From positions 24,383,831-24,447,830 of the forward strand of contig OZ029927.1 in the NCBI GenBank assembly GCA_964023275.1: a stretch of DNA of 64,000 bases, in the 5' to 3' direction. Made by a program: the position numbers and the translations under genes. Source of the DNA: Norana najaformis (Eukaryota; Annelida; Clitellata; Crassiclitellata; Hormogastridae). Every line of letters begins with the position of its first letter. Within the stretch, counting starts at the first letter, position 1. The notes under the pieces were generated by a model. It searched no databases. It saw only the letters and a list, made by a program, of their open reading frames with translations, and had not been told where the DNA came from. This document shows, piece by piece, positions 53,296 through 62,600 of this stretch.

Positions 53296-54540
53296 ACGTT
53301 GAACTGCTAAATAATCATCGATATCCTGGTAGATTCATATGGGTCAAGTCTTAACAGTCTGTTGCTGTTGCTGAGACTCAGCCGAAAGAAAGGTGGCTAA
53401 GTATGAAATTATCCTGCTGGCTTACAGCTTCAACAGTAGACATGATCTTATATGTTGGTGTTAGAGGACGGCAAATTTCAAATTGGGAGGCCATGTTCAG
53501 AATGCCATTAAATATACATGTAACATGCACATATAATAACAACAAAACATATAAACAAACTGCATACAAACCAAAAGATATAATCATGAATCTTGAATAA
53601 TGAAGTTTGCTAATATCCACTTCCTCCGATCAACTTCTGTCGCAGTTAAGTCACCAAATTTCCTTTCTTAAAACTACTAGAAACCTTCTTGCCATGACCA
53701 AAATGCTTTTCAGAGTTAGACAATTCGAAGAACAACAAGTATGTTCATAAGCAGGTGATGCCTAGAAAGCCAGAAACATGCCATTGACAGGCTTTTGCAA
53801 ACTCCATCATTTTCTAGTTTCAGACTTTCAGATCATGTAGTTTCAAACTACAACAGGTTATACAATCCCCAAATGATTACTGTAATAAAATAAAAATAAA
53901 AAGAATAGGCTATCTACTTCTATAGCAAAAAGGTTAATGCCAAATGGTGGCTGGCTGAAACTGTAAACAACTCAAAATCTATGACAGACACGAGGAAAAA
54001 CTCTGAAATCCAGATGCACAAACAAGCACCACAAAAAATATTAACTAAAACACCCATATCGAACAACAGATGTAACAGTTTGATGATAGTAACCATCTAG
54101 TATGGGTTCTCATATGGCAAATGTTGATAATAGAACTGGTGTCAAACTAAGAAAAAGCTCGTGAGTTTCCTGTATACTGTGAATGCAAGTAAAAGGCGCA
54201 TTTCAAGTAATTCAAGAAATCTATCTTTTCTCAGGAGCATTGTATTTGTGATGATAACAATGTCCCATGAATTCTTCTTCAACTTCAACACTTCATCACA
54301 CATTCCATAACCATAAGGTTTAATAACATCAGCACCTATTCACGATTCTCCTCTAGAATGCAGTTTCCCATCATAACTTGGCTGTTAACTTGCCTAAATG
54401 AAAAGCCTCGTCTAGTTTCTGTTGTTGAAAAGCGTTTTCTGTCAACACATTTGTCACCTTCAGTAAATATGCTGAGGATCTCTTAAGTGAATTAACTTCC
54501 ATGGCTTCTCTTTGTTAAACTTGACACATCAATTTGACAT
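53296..54540. other. Intergenic, no recognised feature
   Basis: 1.2 kb of AT-rich sequence. Two overlapping ORFs of 65-80 codons at 53378-53620 have no motif. Part may be the 3' UTR of the zinc-finger gene. Confidence 0.4.
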
Positions 54541-54544
54541 TTAC

Positions 54545-55180
54545 GTGTCATGGTTTTTCTACAGTGTGGGCTTTCAAATGCATTTGTGAACACTCATGGT
54601 GAATTCATCATCACAAAATAACATTTTGATGGCTTTTCTACGGCATGGGTTCTCAAGCGCTATTTGAGATCTTCATTTCCTGCAAACAGTCTGTCACGTA
54701 CATCACCCATTGTGTGGTTTTTCACCATCGTGTATTCTTGCATGCACATAAAGGTTATAAAGTCTTGAAAACATTTTGTTGCAACTCTGACACACGTACT
54801 GTTTTCTCCAGTGTGGATTTTTATATGGAATATACCAGAGTATGTTTATATGCAAATGATTTGTGACATAAATTGCACATGTATGGCTTTTCTACATTGT
54901 CGGTTCTTCTATGCACATGAAGTTTACTACACGTTGAAAAGAATTTCTTGCAACAGTGACACATTGTTTTCTTCATTGTGGGTTCTTACATGGCATGCTA
55001 GAATGATCTTCTGTCCAAATGATTTGTGACATAAATCGCACTCATATGGGTTTTCTTCAGTGCAAGTTCTTGTATGGCATTCTAGATGAATGCCATGTGC
55101 AAATCCTTTGCGACATAACTTGCAGATCTATGGATTTTCCCTAGTGTGGGTTCTCGTGTGATATTCTAGATTATATTTCC
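54545..55180 (-). pseudogene. Decayed C2H2 zinc-finger array downstream of the 15-finger ORF
   Basis: The minus strand shows finger remnants in shifting frames: CKLCRKGFAHGIHLECHTRT, ENPYECDLCHKSFGQKIIL, HVRTHNEENN, KPYMCNLCHKSFAYKHTL and weaker pieces to 54545. Stops, lost Cys/His residues and frameshifts separate them. They continue the array order of the intact gene, so they are probably former C-terminal fingers now in its 3' UTR, or a dead neighbour copy. Confidence 0.8.
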
Positions 55181-55182
55181 GT

Positions 55183-56526
55183 TTAAATGACCTGTGACTC
55201 TCTGGAGTGGGTTCTTGCATGTACATGAAGTTTACTACTTGTTAAAAACAATTTGTTGCAAAACTGACACACATATTGTTTTTCTCCAGCGTGGGCTCTT
55301 AAATGGTATGCCAAAGCAGTCTTCTGTGCAAATGCTTTGTGACAGAGTTTGCACTGGTATGGTTTTTCTCCAGTGTGGGTTCTTCTATGGGAGTCCAAGT
55401 AAGTCTTAATTGCAAACACTTTGTCACATAAAGTGCACTTGTATGGTTTTTCTCCAGTGTGGGTTCTTATATGGCAGTGCAAGGAATTCTTAAGTGCAAA
55501 TGCTTTGTGACAGAAAGTGCACTTATATGGCTTCTCTCCAGTATGGGTTCTCATATGGTTTTCCAGAGATTTTTTACAAGCAAATGCTTTTTCACATAAA
55601 TTGCAGTTGTATGGCTTTTCTCCAGTGTGGGTTCTTGTATGCCTTTCCATGTTACCTTTCCGTGAAAATGTTTTGTCACATAAATTGCAGTTGTATGGTT
55701 TTTCTCCAGTGTGGGTTCTTACATGGTTGGCCAGAGTATTCTTCCGTGCAAATGCCTTGTGACAAAGTTTACACTTGTATGGTTTTTCTCCAGCGTGGGC
55801 TCTTAAATGGTATACCAAAGCAGTATTCTGTGCAAATGCTTTGTGACAGAGTTTGCACTTGTATGGTTTTTCTCCAGTGTGGGTTCTTATATGGCAGTGC
55901 AAGGAATCCTTAAGTGCAAATGCTTTGTGACAGAAAGTGCACTTATATGGCTTCTCTCCAGTATGGGTTCTCATATGGTTTTCCAGAGATTTTTTACAAG
56001 CAAATGCTTTTTCACATAAATTGCAGTTGTATGGCTTTTCTCCAGTGTGGGTTCTTGTATGGCTTTCCATGTTACCTTTCCGTGAAAATGTATTGTCACA
56101 TAAATTGCAGTTGAATGGTTTTTCTCCAGTGTGGGCTCTTACATGGTTGGCCAGAGTATTCTTCCGTGCAAATGCCTTGTGACAAAGTTTACACTCGTAT
56201 GGTTTTTCTCCAGTGTGCCTTCTTCTGTGGATTTTCAGGTTACTCTTATGTGAAAATGCTTTGTCATATAAATTGCATTTGTATGGCTTTTCTCCAGTGT
56301 GGATTCTTGTGTGGTATTCCAGGTTAGTCTTCTGTGCAAATGCTTTGTCACATAAAGTGCACATATGTGGCCTTTCTCCAGCGTGGGTTGTTGTATGGTT
56401 TTCCAGAAGAACCTTCTGGGCAAATGCTTTGTGGCATAAATAACAATTGTACGATTTTTCAAGTTTGCATTCTTGCATGGAGTTTGGAATGTTTAATCTT
56501 TGCAAATATTTAGTTACATAATTCAC
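55183..56526 (-). CDS. C2H2 zinc-finger protein with 15 tandem fingers
   Basis: Probable sequence-specific DNA-binding nuclear protein. The open frame is nearly all C2H2 fingers (C-x2-C-x12-H-x3-H) joined by TGEKPY linkers. Finger 1 is YNCYLCHKAFAQKVLLENH and finger 15 ends LHVHARTH, followed by SRESQVI and the stop at 55183-55185. Finger 3 reads CNLY: its second Cys is Tyr, so it cannot bind zinc normally. Fingers 4-8 and 9-12 plus 14 are a duplicated block (ARKNTL, SRKGNM, ACKKSL, ALK(D/N)SL, AQ(N/K)TAL), with finger 13 (AIKTYL) inserted. No KRAB, BTB, SCAN or ZAD domain is visible. The frame's 5' end has no ATG before the GTG at 56526; the first in-frame ATG is 56478-56476 (MQECKLEK). The true start is there or in an upstream exon. 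Confidence 0.93.
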   Translation of the reverse strand: MNYVTKYLQRLNIPNSMQECKLEKSYNCYLCHKAFAQKVLLENHTTTHAGERPHMCTLCDKAFAQKTNLEYHTRIHTGEKPYKCNLYDKAFSHKSNLKIHRRRHTGEKPYECKLCHKAFARKNTLANHVRAHTGEKPFNCNLCDNTFSRKGNMESHTRTHTGEKPYNCNLCEKAFACKKSLENHMRTHTGEKPYKCTFCHKAFALKDSLHCHIRTHTGEKPYKCKLCHKAFAQNTALVYHLRAHAGEKPYKCKLCHKAFARKNTLANHVRTHTGEKPYNCNLCDKTFSRKGNMERHTRTHTGEKPYNCNLCEKAFACKKSLENHMRTHTGEKPYKCTFCHKAFALKNSLHCHIRTHTGEKPYKCTLCDKVFAIKTYLDSHRRTHTGEKPYQCKLCHKAFAQKTALAYHLRAHAGEKQYVCQFCNKLFLTSSKLHVHARTHSRESQVI

Positions 56527-56569
56527 GTTCCTACTGCTCTTCCTGGTTATTGTTTATTGAATGCATCTT

Positions 56570-57074
56570 CAGAAAGTCAGTGATCTTCAGATCGTCTATA
56601 TTCTTCAGATCTTTACGACAGATCGGTGATGAATTGCCAGGTTCGACGGTGATGCATTGACTGGTTCGGATTATGCCTAAGTTAACTAACGACAGCTAAG
56701 CGAGCGAACATCCGCTGCACGAGCTAACGGTCACTGACAGATATGTCAAAGTTACCACATAGGCGCAACGCTTCTAGGAGTCGCAACGCTGCAGTGTCTG
56801 TGTTGGAACGAATTCGTAGAAACCCGACCGACAAGAATCTCCTATCCGAACAATCGTCCAAAAGGGCTTGAATACCGATTACACGTAGCACTTGGGCTGC
56901 CACGGACACAACCGTCCAGTGTATCTGTAGCACGGTCACCGATGTTAACGAAGTTCCGGTAATGCTGACAAACACGTAGAACTCGAAATTTTTTAACAAA
57001 CAATTGAAACAAACAACTTTTGTACTTCGAAAGCTAACTTCCACAAAACTGATATCGATAGATGTAAGCGCCAC
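56570..57074 (-). promoter_or_regulatory. 5' exon/5' UTR of the minus-strand zinc-finger gene
   Basis: 56724-57074 on the minus strand aligns without gaps over about 120 bases with 62290-62420 on plus, upstream of the other zinc-finger gene. Shared words include CAAGTGCTACGTGTA, CAAGCCC, GACGA(C/T)TGTTCGGATA and TTCTTGTCGG. Both copies lie in open frames (116 and 133 codons), but most differences change amino acids, so a transcribed non-coding leader is likelier than a protein. Confidence 0.6.
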
Positions 57075-57122
57075 GCTCTGACGTCATCGACTTTCGGATG
57101 CTGAGCTTAATGACGTCAAACA
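57075..57122 (-). promoter_or_regulatory. Twin CRE-like promoter block of the minus-strand zinc-finger gene
   Basis: Two perfect TGACGTCA palindromes at 57079-57086 and 57111-57118, 32 bp apart. Between them on the minus strand lie CATCCGAAAGTCGA and a TTAA.CTC element. The same block with the same spacing precedes the other zinc-finger gene at 62122-62161. TGACGTCA is the CREB/ATF consensus. Confidence 0.72.
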
Positions 57123-57307
57123 TATAGTGTGTAGTTTCTGTTTAACGACGCTGTGTCATAACAAAGATGGCTAGCAGCGCCCTCTCCTTTATCCAGGCTT
57201 GGGACTGGCAGCACCAGAATACGGCTTGGCGTTGTTAATATAAAACGGTTGAGCCAAAGATTTTAAGAAGGCAACCTTCATAAAATTTTTGGGTTGAGCC
57301 ATCTATA
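57123..57307. repeat. Repeat module M1 copy next to the promoter
   Basis: TTTAACGACGCTGTGTCATA, GCGCCCTCTCCTTTATCCAG and GCTTGGGACTGGCAGCACC match 6815-6900. Confidence 0.6.
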
Positions 57308-60300
57308 TCGTAATCGTAATCGTAATCTCGAAATTTCTACAGCGCTCAACGAAAGCTAAGTCGCGGGAACCAGCTTATTCACAGGCGCTCAGTCAAAACA
57401 AAATCGATAGGCAAAAGGGTCAAGATCCAGGAGTCAGGCACTCAGACAGTCGGACGGCTACGGTGGATGCTGTTTGAAACTGAAGCGAGAAGAGAGACAA
57501 GAGGAAGAGGAAGAATCAGGATAAGATTTTTGGAAAAGAAGTGTTTTCAGTCTTGAGTGAAAGACCTGCGCAGAAACTGAAAGAGGTGAAGTGTTGGTGA
57601 GTTCGTATGATTGACCAGACAACTGTCGCAATTCTGGCGGGAGTTTATTCCAAAGGGGTGGGGCAGCTATGGCTATGGAGCGATTTCCAAATTTTAAGGA
57701 TGAGGTGACGGGAGGGCGAAGAAGTGTTAGGACAGATGAGGAGCGGGTTGAACGGAGTGGTTGGATAGTAAATAATTGACGAAGATAGGAGGGTTGGGAG
57801 GATTGAAGTGTGTTGTAGGTGAGGGATAAGACTTTGTACTCTATTCGTTCTGGTATTTTAAGCCAGTGCAGTGATTTGAGAACAGGGGTGATGTGATGGT
57901 ATTTGGGGGTTTTGGTGACAGCACGTGCGAGAGCATTCTGGATAGCTTGTAGGCGATTTATCTGGGTTGTGTCAATATTGAGGAAAAGTGAATTGCAGTA
58001 GTCAAGTTTTGCATGGACTATGGATGTGGCAATGATAGATGCGGTTTTGAAGTCAAGCATAGGACGGATTCTGCGAAGGTCGCGGATATGCATAAAGCAA
58101 GAGCGGGAAAGATGGCTGATATGATCAGAAAAAGTAAGGTTCTGGTCGAAAATAACACCTAAATTACGGACAGAGGAGTTAGTATTAAAGGTGTGGGTGG
58201 AGGCAGAGTCCAGGCTGAGGGAGATAGAGGGGTCAGGAATTTTCTTCAGCTGGTCACGTAGGCCTATAAGTATGAATTCAGTTTTAGATGGGTTCAGGCA
58301 TAAGAGATTAGATGTCATCCAAGAGGAGATTTGTTTAACCACACAAAGAAGATGATCTGTAGATTCATTGAAACAATTTGGAGAGAAAGAGATGAATAGT
58401 TGGGTGTCATCAGCATAGAGGTGATGGTCAACGGAGGATGCTTTAATGAGTGAACTGAGTGGGGTAGTGTAGAGGATAAACAGAAGAGGTCCAAGAACGG
58501 AGCCTTGTGGAACTCCGCAAGTAAGAGGGCATGACTTAGAAGAGGCTTCCGAAGTTTTAACAGAGAAAGAGCGGGAGGAGAGATAAGACTGTATCCATAG
58601 GAGAGCAGTGTCAGCAAAACCAAACCAGGTTGAAAGTCGGTGGAGTAAGATATTGTGATCTATGGTGTCGAAGGCTGCAGAGATATCGAGGAGACAGAGG
58701 CAAGAAACCTGTTGATGAGAAATGGCAGAAACAAGCTTGTTGTAGAGAGATGTCAGCAGAGTTTCGGTTGAGTGGCGTTTAGTAAAACCAGACTGGTGTG
58801 GGTTAATGAGTGAGTTAGAAGCTAAATAGTTATTGATTCGAGAGAGGACAATCCGTTCAGTTAATTTGGAGATGAAAGTCAGGTTAGAAACAGGCCGGTA
58901 GTTAGAAAGGATTTCCTTGTCGAGAGATGATTTCTTGAGAAGAGGGGTAACAAGAGAGTGTTTAAAAAGAAGGGGAAAATTTCCAGTAGAGAGAGAGAGG
59001 TTAACTATTTTGGTAATAATTGGAACAAGGACAGATGCACAGTCTTTCAATAAGGAGGTAGGTATAGGGTCAAGTTCACATTGTTTGTTTGGGAGAGATT
59101 TTAGCAGATTTAGTATTTCGGTCTCTGATGTAGGTTGAAAAGCAGAAAATGAGGATCGAGGTGGGGAAGGTGGACTGTCATAGGTGGAAGAGGGAGCATC
59201 AGCAGCTGGATTGTTGGAGGTTTTGGAAAGTAGAGATTGAAGAGAGAGACGGAGGGTACTAATTTTGTTCGAAAAGAAAGAACAGAACGAGTCGGCTATT
59301 GAAGAAGACGGAAGAGAATTTGGAAGTGGACTAGATGAGTTCCGATGGAGGAGCTGGTTAATAGTTTTCCAGAGAAGGCGAGGGCTAGAGGATCGAGAAC
59401 GAACTAGTGAGGAGTAAAATCTTTGTTTAGTTGCAGTAAGAAGGCGATGGTATTTATTTGTGGCAGATTTAAGGGCAGAGAGAAGTTGAGGATCCCTGGT
59501 GCGTTTATAGGCACGCTCAAGGCGTCGCCGGAAAGATTTGAAGGCCTGGAGATAGGAATTGAACCAAGGATTGTTAGAGTGAGAACGGGATTTGGTAATA
59601 ATAGGAGCATGCTTGTCAAGGATAGTGGAAAGAGTGGTGTTATATGAAGAGAGAAGGTCATTCAGGGAGGAGGGTGGATTTAACACGAGATCAGAACAGG
59701 AAATATCTTGTGTGAAGGCTTCAATATTTATTGAACTGATGCGACGAAAAGAATGAAAGACAGGATCAGGACGTGGTGTCGGAAGAATGTTAAGATATGT
59801 AAAGATGGGGTAATGATCAGATGGCGAGTCAAAAGAGAAAGATATATCAGGTGATAGAGTGGAGAACGATGACGTGATAATGAGGTCAAGTGTGTGATTG
59901 TGAATGTGGGTGGGGAATTTGACATGTTGAACCAGATTAGTTGAGGACAATAGGGTGAGGAATTCAGAAGCAAATGTGTCAGAGGGGTTATCGACATGTA
60001 TATTGAAGTCACCTGTAATCAGAAATTCATGAGGTGTAGTGGCGGCAGTAGAGAGGAGGGTGGTAAATTCTTTCAGGAAGACCGATGGAGGACTTGAATA
60101 TGAAGAGGAGGATGGAGGGCGATATACATTAAAGATAGTCAGATTTGTGTGAGGAAGTTTAAGCGTAACTGATGCACATTCAAAAGAGTGGAAACAGTAA
60201 CCAGGTGAGTCTAAAACTGTGGCAGGTTCTCGGGTGAGAAAGGCAATACCACCGCCAGTTGGATTTTTATGAGAAGGGCTAGATGGTTTGCAAGGACGAG

Positions 60301-61160
60301 GTGTACTGTAAAGATGGTAGCCAGGAGGAATACAGTCTTCATATTGAGCAAGAGTGGTGTTTAAATTAAACCAGGTTTCAGATAAGGCAAATATGTCAGG
60401 CGGGTGAGAAGAGAGGGCTATATCACTGATTTCTTGTGAATGTGCAGGATGTAGTAATGATCGAATATTTAGCGTGCAAAGTAAGAAGCGGTTGTTGTCA
60501 GTATTTTGAGCATTGTCGAGGATGTTGGAGGAAGAAATTCTGGAAGGAGGAGGACAGGTAGGAGGTGAGGGAGGAGGACATGAATAAAAATCCAGTGGGC
60601 CAGGATTTGGGTGGATGTCCCCGGAAAGCAGGATTAGTATGTTGAAGATGGTATGGCGGGTGAGGTGCTGTGGTGGTCGCCTGAGAGATGAAGTTAGGAA
60701 GAACGATAAAGGAATAAAATACATACGTCCATACTGCATAGTCGCAGTGCCAAATTGGGCGCAGTAAGAATGTTTGGCTGTAGGAACAATGTAGGGCAAG
60801 CGGGTGTGGAAGGGTTGGCAACTAATATGGAAGGCGATCATGAAACGTAGACCGAAAATAAGAAGAATGATTGAACTGTACATTATGTGATCTAAGATGA
60901 CGTGGCAGTTTGATGAAGCTAAAATGGCGGAAGGTAAAGACGCAGGCGAACGAGTGCAAAAAGGACAAAAATTAGGCGAATCTTAAGTTGATTAAATGTT
61001 GAAACAAATAGGAACGAACTCACCAAAGACAGAGCATAAATCCGGTAAGAAAGAAAAATTAAAAAATCAGAAAAGACGTCGAAAAGTTAGAAAATATAGA
61101 ATTGAGAAATAAAGCGCAGACGCCGCGACGCTGGTTCCCTACTCCCGTAGACGTCGTTGG
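57308..61160 (-). mobile_element. Probably full-length APE/RT LINE (family A master copy)
   Basis: The element reads on the minus strand. A 5' leader spans about 61160-60884, then the 1141-codon ORF (60883-57458), a 150-bp 3' UTR and a terminal (ATTACG)n tail at 57308-57330. The 3' UTR contains the GAATAAGCTGGTTCCCGCGA and GACTTAGCTTTCGTTGAGCG blocks found in all family A tails. No clear target-site duplication is visible. The 5' boundary is estimated. Confidence 0.9.
57458..60883 (-). CDS. LINE ORF: endonuclease plus reverse transcriptase, intact
   Basis: 1141 codons, ATG at 60883, TAG at 57458-57460, no internal stop. Residues 1-88 contain hydrophobic stretches (SIILLIFGLRFMIAF; YFIPLSFFL; IFNILILL). 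These are followed at 88-96 by GDIHPNPGP, a 2A-like motif. The APE-type endonuclease spans about 130-370: TLNIRS (Asn139), SETW (Glu169), VYRPPSS, GDFNIH (291-296), TLDLII and SDHYP (355-359). The reverse transcriptase spans about 590-870: NYRPVSNL, FDTIDHN, CGVPQGSVLGP and the catalytic YADD at 823-826. The C-terminal region ends LWNKLPPELRQ and SRLKTLLFQKSYPD. It nicks target DNA and copies its own RNA at the nick. No RNase H or gag-like ORF1 is seen. Most like the CR1/L2 clade. Confidence 0.95.
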   Translation of the reverse strand: MYSSIILLIFGLRFMIAFHISCQPFHTRLPYIVPTAKHSYCAQFGTATMQYGRMYFIPLSFFLTSSLRRPPQHLTRHTIFNILILLSGDIHPNPGPLDFYSCPPPSPPTCPPPSRISSSNILDNAQNTDNNRFLLCTLNIRSLLHPAHSQEISDIALSSHPPDIFALSETWFNLNTTLAQYEDCIPPGYHLYSTPRPCKPSSPSHKNPTGGGIAFLTREPATVLDSPGYCFHSFECASVTLKLPHTNLTIFNVYRPPSSSSYSSPPSVFLKEFTTLLSTAATTPHEFLITGDFNIHVDNPSDTFASEFLTLLSSTNLVQHVKFPTHIHNHTLDLIITSSFSTLSPDISFSFDSPSDHYPIFTYLNILPTPRPDPVFHSFRRISSINIEAFTQDISCSDLVLNPPSSLNDLLSSYNTTLSTILDKHAPIITKSRSHSNNPWFNSYLQAFKSFRRRLERAYKRTRDPQLLSALKSATNKYHRLLTATKQRFYSSLVRSRSSSPRLLWKTINQLLHRNSSSPLPNSLPSSSIADSFCSFFSNKISTLRLSLQSLLSKTSNNPAADAPSSTYDSPPSPPRSSFSAFQPTSETEILNLLKSLPNKQCELDPIPTSLLKDCASVLVPIITKIVNLSLSTGNFPLLFKHSLVTPLLKKSSLDKEILSNYRPVSNLTFISKLTERIVLSRINNYLASNSLINPHQSGFTKRHSTETLLTSLYNKLVSAISHQQVSCLCLLDISAAFDTIDHNILLHRLSTWFGFADTALLWIQSYLSSRSFSVKTSEASSKSCPLTCGVPQGSVLGPLLFILYTTPLSSLIKASSVDHHLYADDTQLFISFSPNCFNESTDHLLCVVKQISSWMTSNLLCLNPSKTEFILIGLRDQLKKIPDPSISLSLDSASTHTFNTNSSVRNLGVIFDQNLTFSDHISHLSRSCFMHIRDLRRIRPMLDFKTASIIATSIVHAKLDYCNSLFLNIDTTQINRLQAIQNALARAVTKTPKYHHITPVLKSLHWLKIPERIEYKVLSLTYNTLQSSQPSYLRQLFTIQPLRSTRSSSVLTLLRPPVTSSLKFGNRSIAIAAPPLWNKLPPELRQLSGQSYELTNTSPLSVSAQVFHSRLKTLLFQKSYPDSSSSSCLSSRFSFKQHPP

Positions 61161-61194
61161 ATTGAATCAAATGTGGTGGTTTAACGGTGGCCCA

Positions 61195-61312
61195 ACCAGA
61201 TTAATCGTAACGTTAAGCTCCAGAATTGCTAAAGCACTACTTAAAAGCTAAGCCCTGAGGACCAGCTTATCACGAGCGTTGCATCAAGTCTGAGTTTTGT
61301 CCAGTGATACCA
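61195..61312 (-). mobile_element. Non-LTR family B tail, inverted and diverged
   Basis: TTAATCGTAACGTTAAGCTC, AAGCACTACTTAAAAGCTAA and GACCAGCTTATCACGAGCG are the reverse complement of the 2765-2975 end. Confidence 0.6.
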
Positions 61313-61790
61313 TATGAAGACCAAATTCTGTTGCCCGAATACTAGAGAGAAATTAAAAGACAAAATAGCTGTTACGACAAGTTGTGTTTAAGTAGAAAGA
61401 AACAGCTATGTCCGCGGCCGATAGGATAGATCAGGTTAACATTTCTTGAAAGGTGAGACTTTAGGTCACTTTATACACTGTAGTTTAAGTTTTGAATGTA
61501 AAACCTGATGAGAAATACTTGACAGACAGACTTTATAGATCATGATACTGGGTGATCGAAACAAGAGTTGGAGATACTGGGAATTTTCAGAATTCAGCTG
61601 GGAGATAGTTCAATGGCGTGGCGCAGTACGGGGGATATAGAACGGTCAGAGAACTTCAGATGAATAGGCCTATGTGACTTGGGACAGGCAAGAGTAAGAT
61701 ACGAGGACAATCTGGTACAGAGGACAATGATTGTGATAAAAAAATCCGAATAGCCGAATTGCACAGCAAGAAAAATTCCTTCTGGACCAC
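61313..61790. other. Intergenic, no recognised feature
   Basis: AT-rich sequence; ORFs without motifs. Confidence 0.4.
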
Positions 61791-61794
61791 TATC

Positions 61795-62078
61795 AGGAAT
61801 TTTACTGAAAACTGAAAATACTCCGCAGATCCTAACCTGATCCCAATCAATCTTCTTCCCGTTATCTATCATGCAGATCCAGTTCCAAACACTATTCACA
61901 GTAGCCGTCTGACTGCCTATCTGCCTACCTGTCTGACTCTTGGATCATAATGTAGAACCGAACCCTTCCTGGCTATCAATTTTGTTTTGACTGAGCACCT
62001 GCGAATATGTCAAATGGTTCCGGCGACTTCGCTTTCGTTGGGCTCTGTAGAAATGTCGAGCTATGGTTATGATTTGTT
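61795..62078 (+). mobile_element. LINE family A ORF end and 3' tail
   Basis: GAAAACTGAAAATACTCCGC, AGATCCTAACCTGATCCCAA, TAGAACCGAACCCTTCCTGG, CGACTTCGCTTTCGTTGGGC and a degenerate tail GAGCTATGGTTATGATT. Ends about 45 bp before the plus-strand zinc-finger promoter block. Confidence 0.82.
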
Positions 62079-62119
62079 TTAATATAGCATCGCTAAGCAG
62101 AAACTACAAATCATCAATC

Positions 62120-62165
62120 TAAGACGTCATTAATCTCGACATCCGAAAGTTGATGACGTCAGATC
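62120..62165 (+). promoter_or_regulatory. Twin CRE-like promoter block of the plus-strand zinc-finger gene
   Basis: AGACGTCA at 62122-62129 and TGACGTCA at 62154-62161, 32 bp apart, with ATTAATCTCGACATCCGAAAG between. This matches the minus-strand block at 57075-57122 in sequence and spacing; the first site has lost one base of the palindrome. Confidence 0.72.
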
Positions 62166-62600
62166 GCTGCGATCCTACCAACCGATAGCCATTTTTCTTG
62201 CGTTTTGATTTTGAGGTACAAAAGCTGTTTATTTTCGGTGTAGCCTCGACTTTTTCATGTTTTCTGCTCTTAGTTAGCATTTCTCGAACTTTGTTGTCAT
62301 CGGCCACCGTGTTACATATATATAGAGGGGTTGTCTTCGTGAGAGCTCAAGTGCTACGTGTAGCCTCTAATCAAGCCCGTTCGGACGACTGTTCGGATAC
62401 GAGAGGTTCTTGTCGGCCATCTTTCGACGAATTCGTTGCAACAGATATGCTGCACCGCAGCGCCATAGAAACTTCTGGAAGCGCTGCGCTGAAGTGGTTA
62501 CTTTGGCGTGATCCGACTGTGATCGTCAGGTCGTGCTGCTTATGTTCACTCGCTTTGGTGTCATTCTTCAACTTACTTATATTACATAATAGCCTTTAAC
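62166..62600 (+). promoter_or_regulatory. 5' exon/5' UTR of the plus-strand zinc-finger gene
   Basis: Homologous to 56724-57074 (minus) as described there; the shared stretch is clearest at 62290-62420. The 133-codon ORF at 62198-62599 lacks a recognisable domain. A splice donor was not fixed. Confidence 0.55.

Noticed and set aside
55194-56443. Several plus-strand ORFs (70-139 codons) rich in FLQCGFLYG / GFSPVWVL
   Set aside because: Antisense shadows of the repeated TGEKPY linkers in the minus-strand zinc-finger gene; the same holds for 63197-63940 on the minus strand.
56724-57074. 116-codon ORF as a protein-coding first exon of the zinc-finger gene
   Set aside because: The homologous stretch at 62.3 kb keeps its length, but most differences alter residues and no domain is visible; treated as leader sequence.
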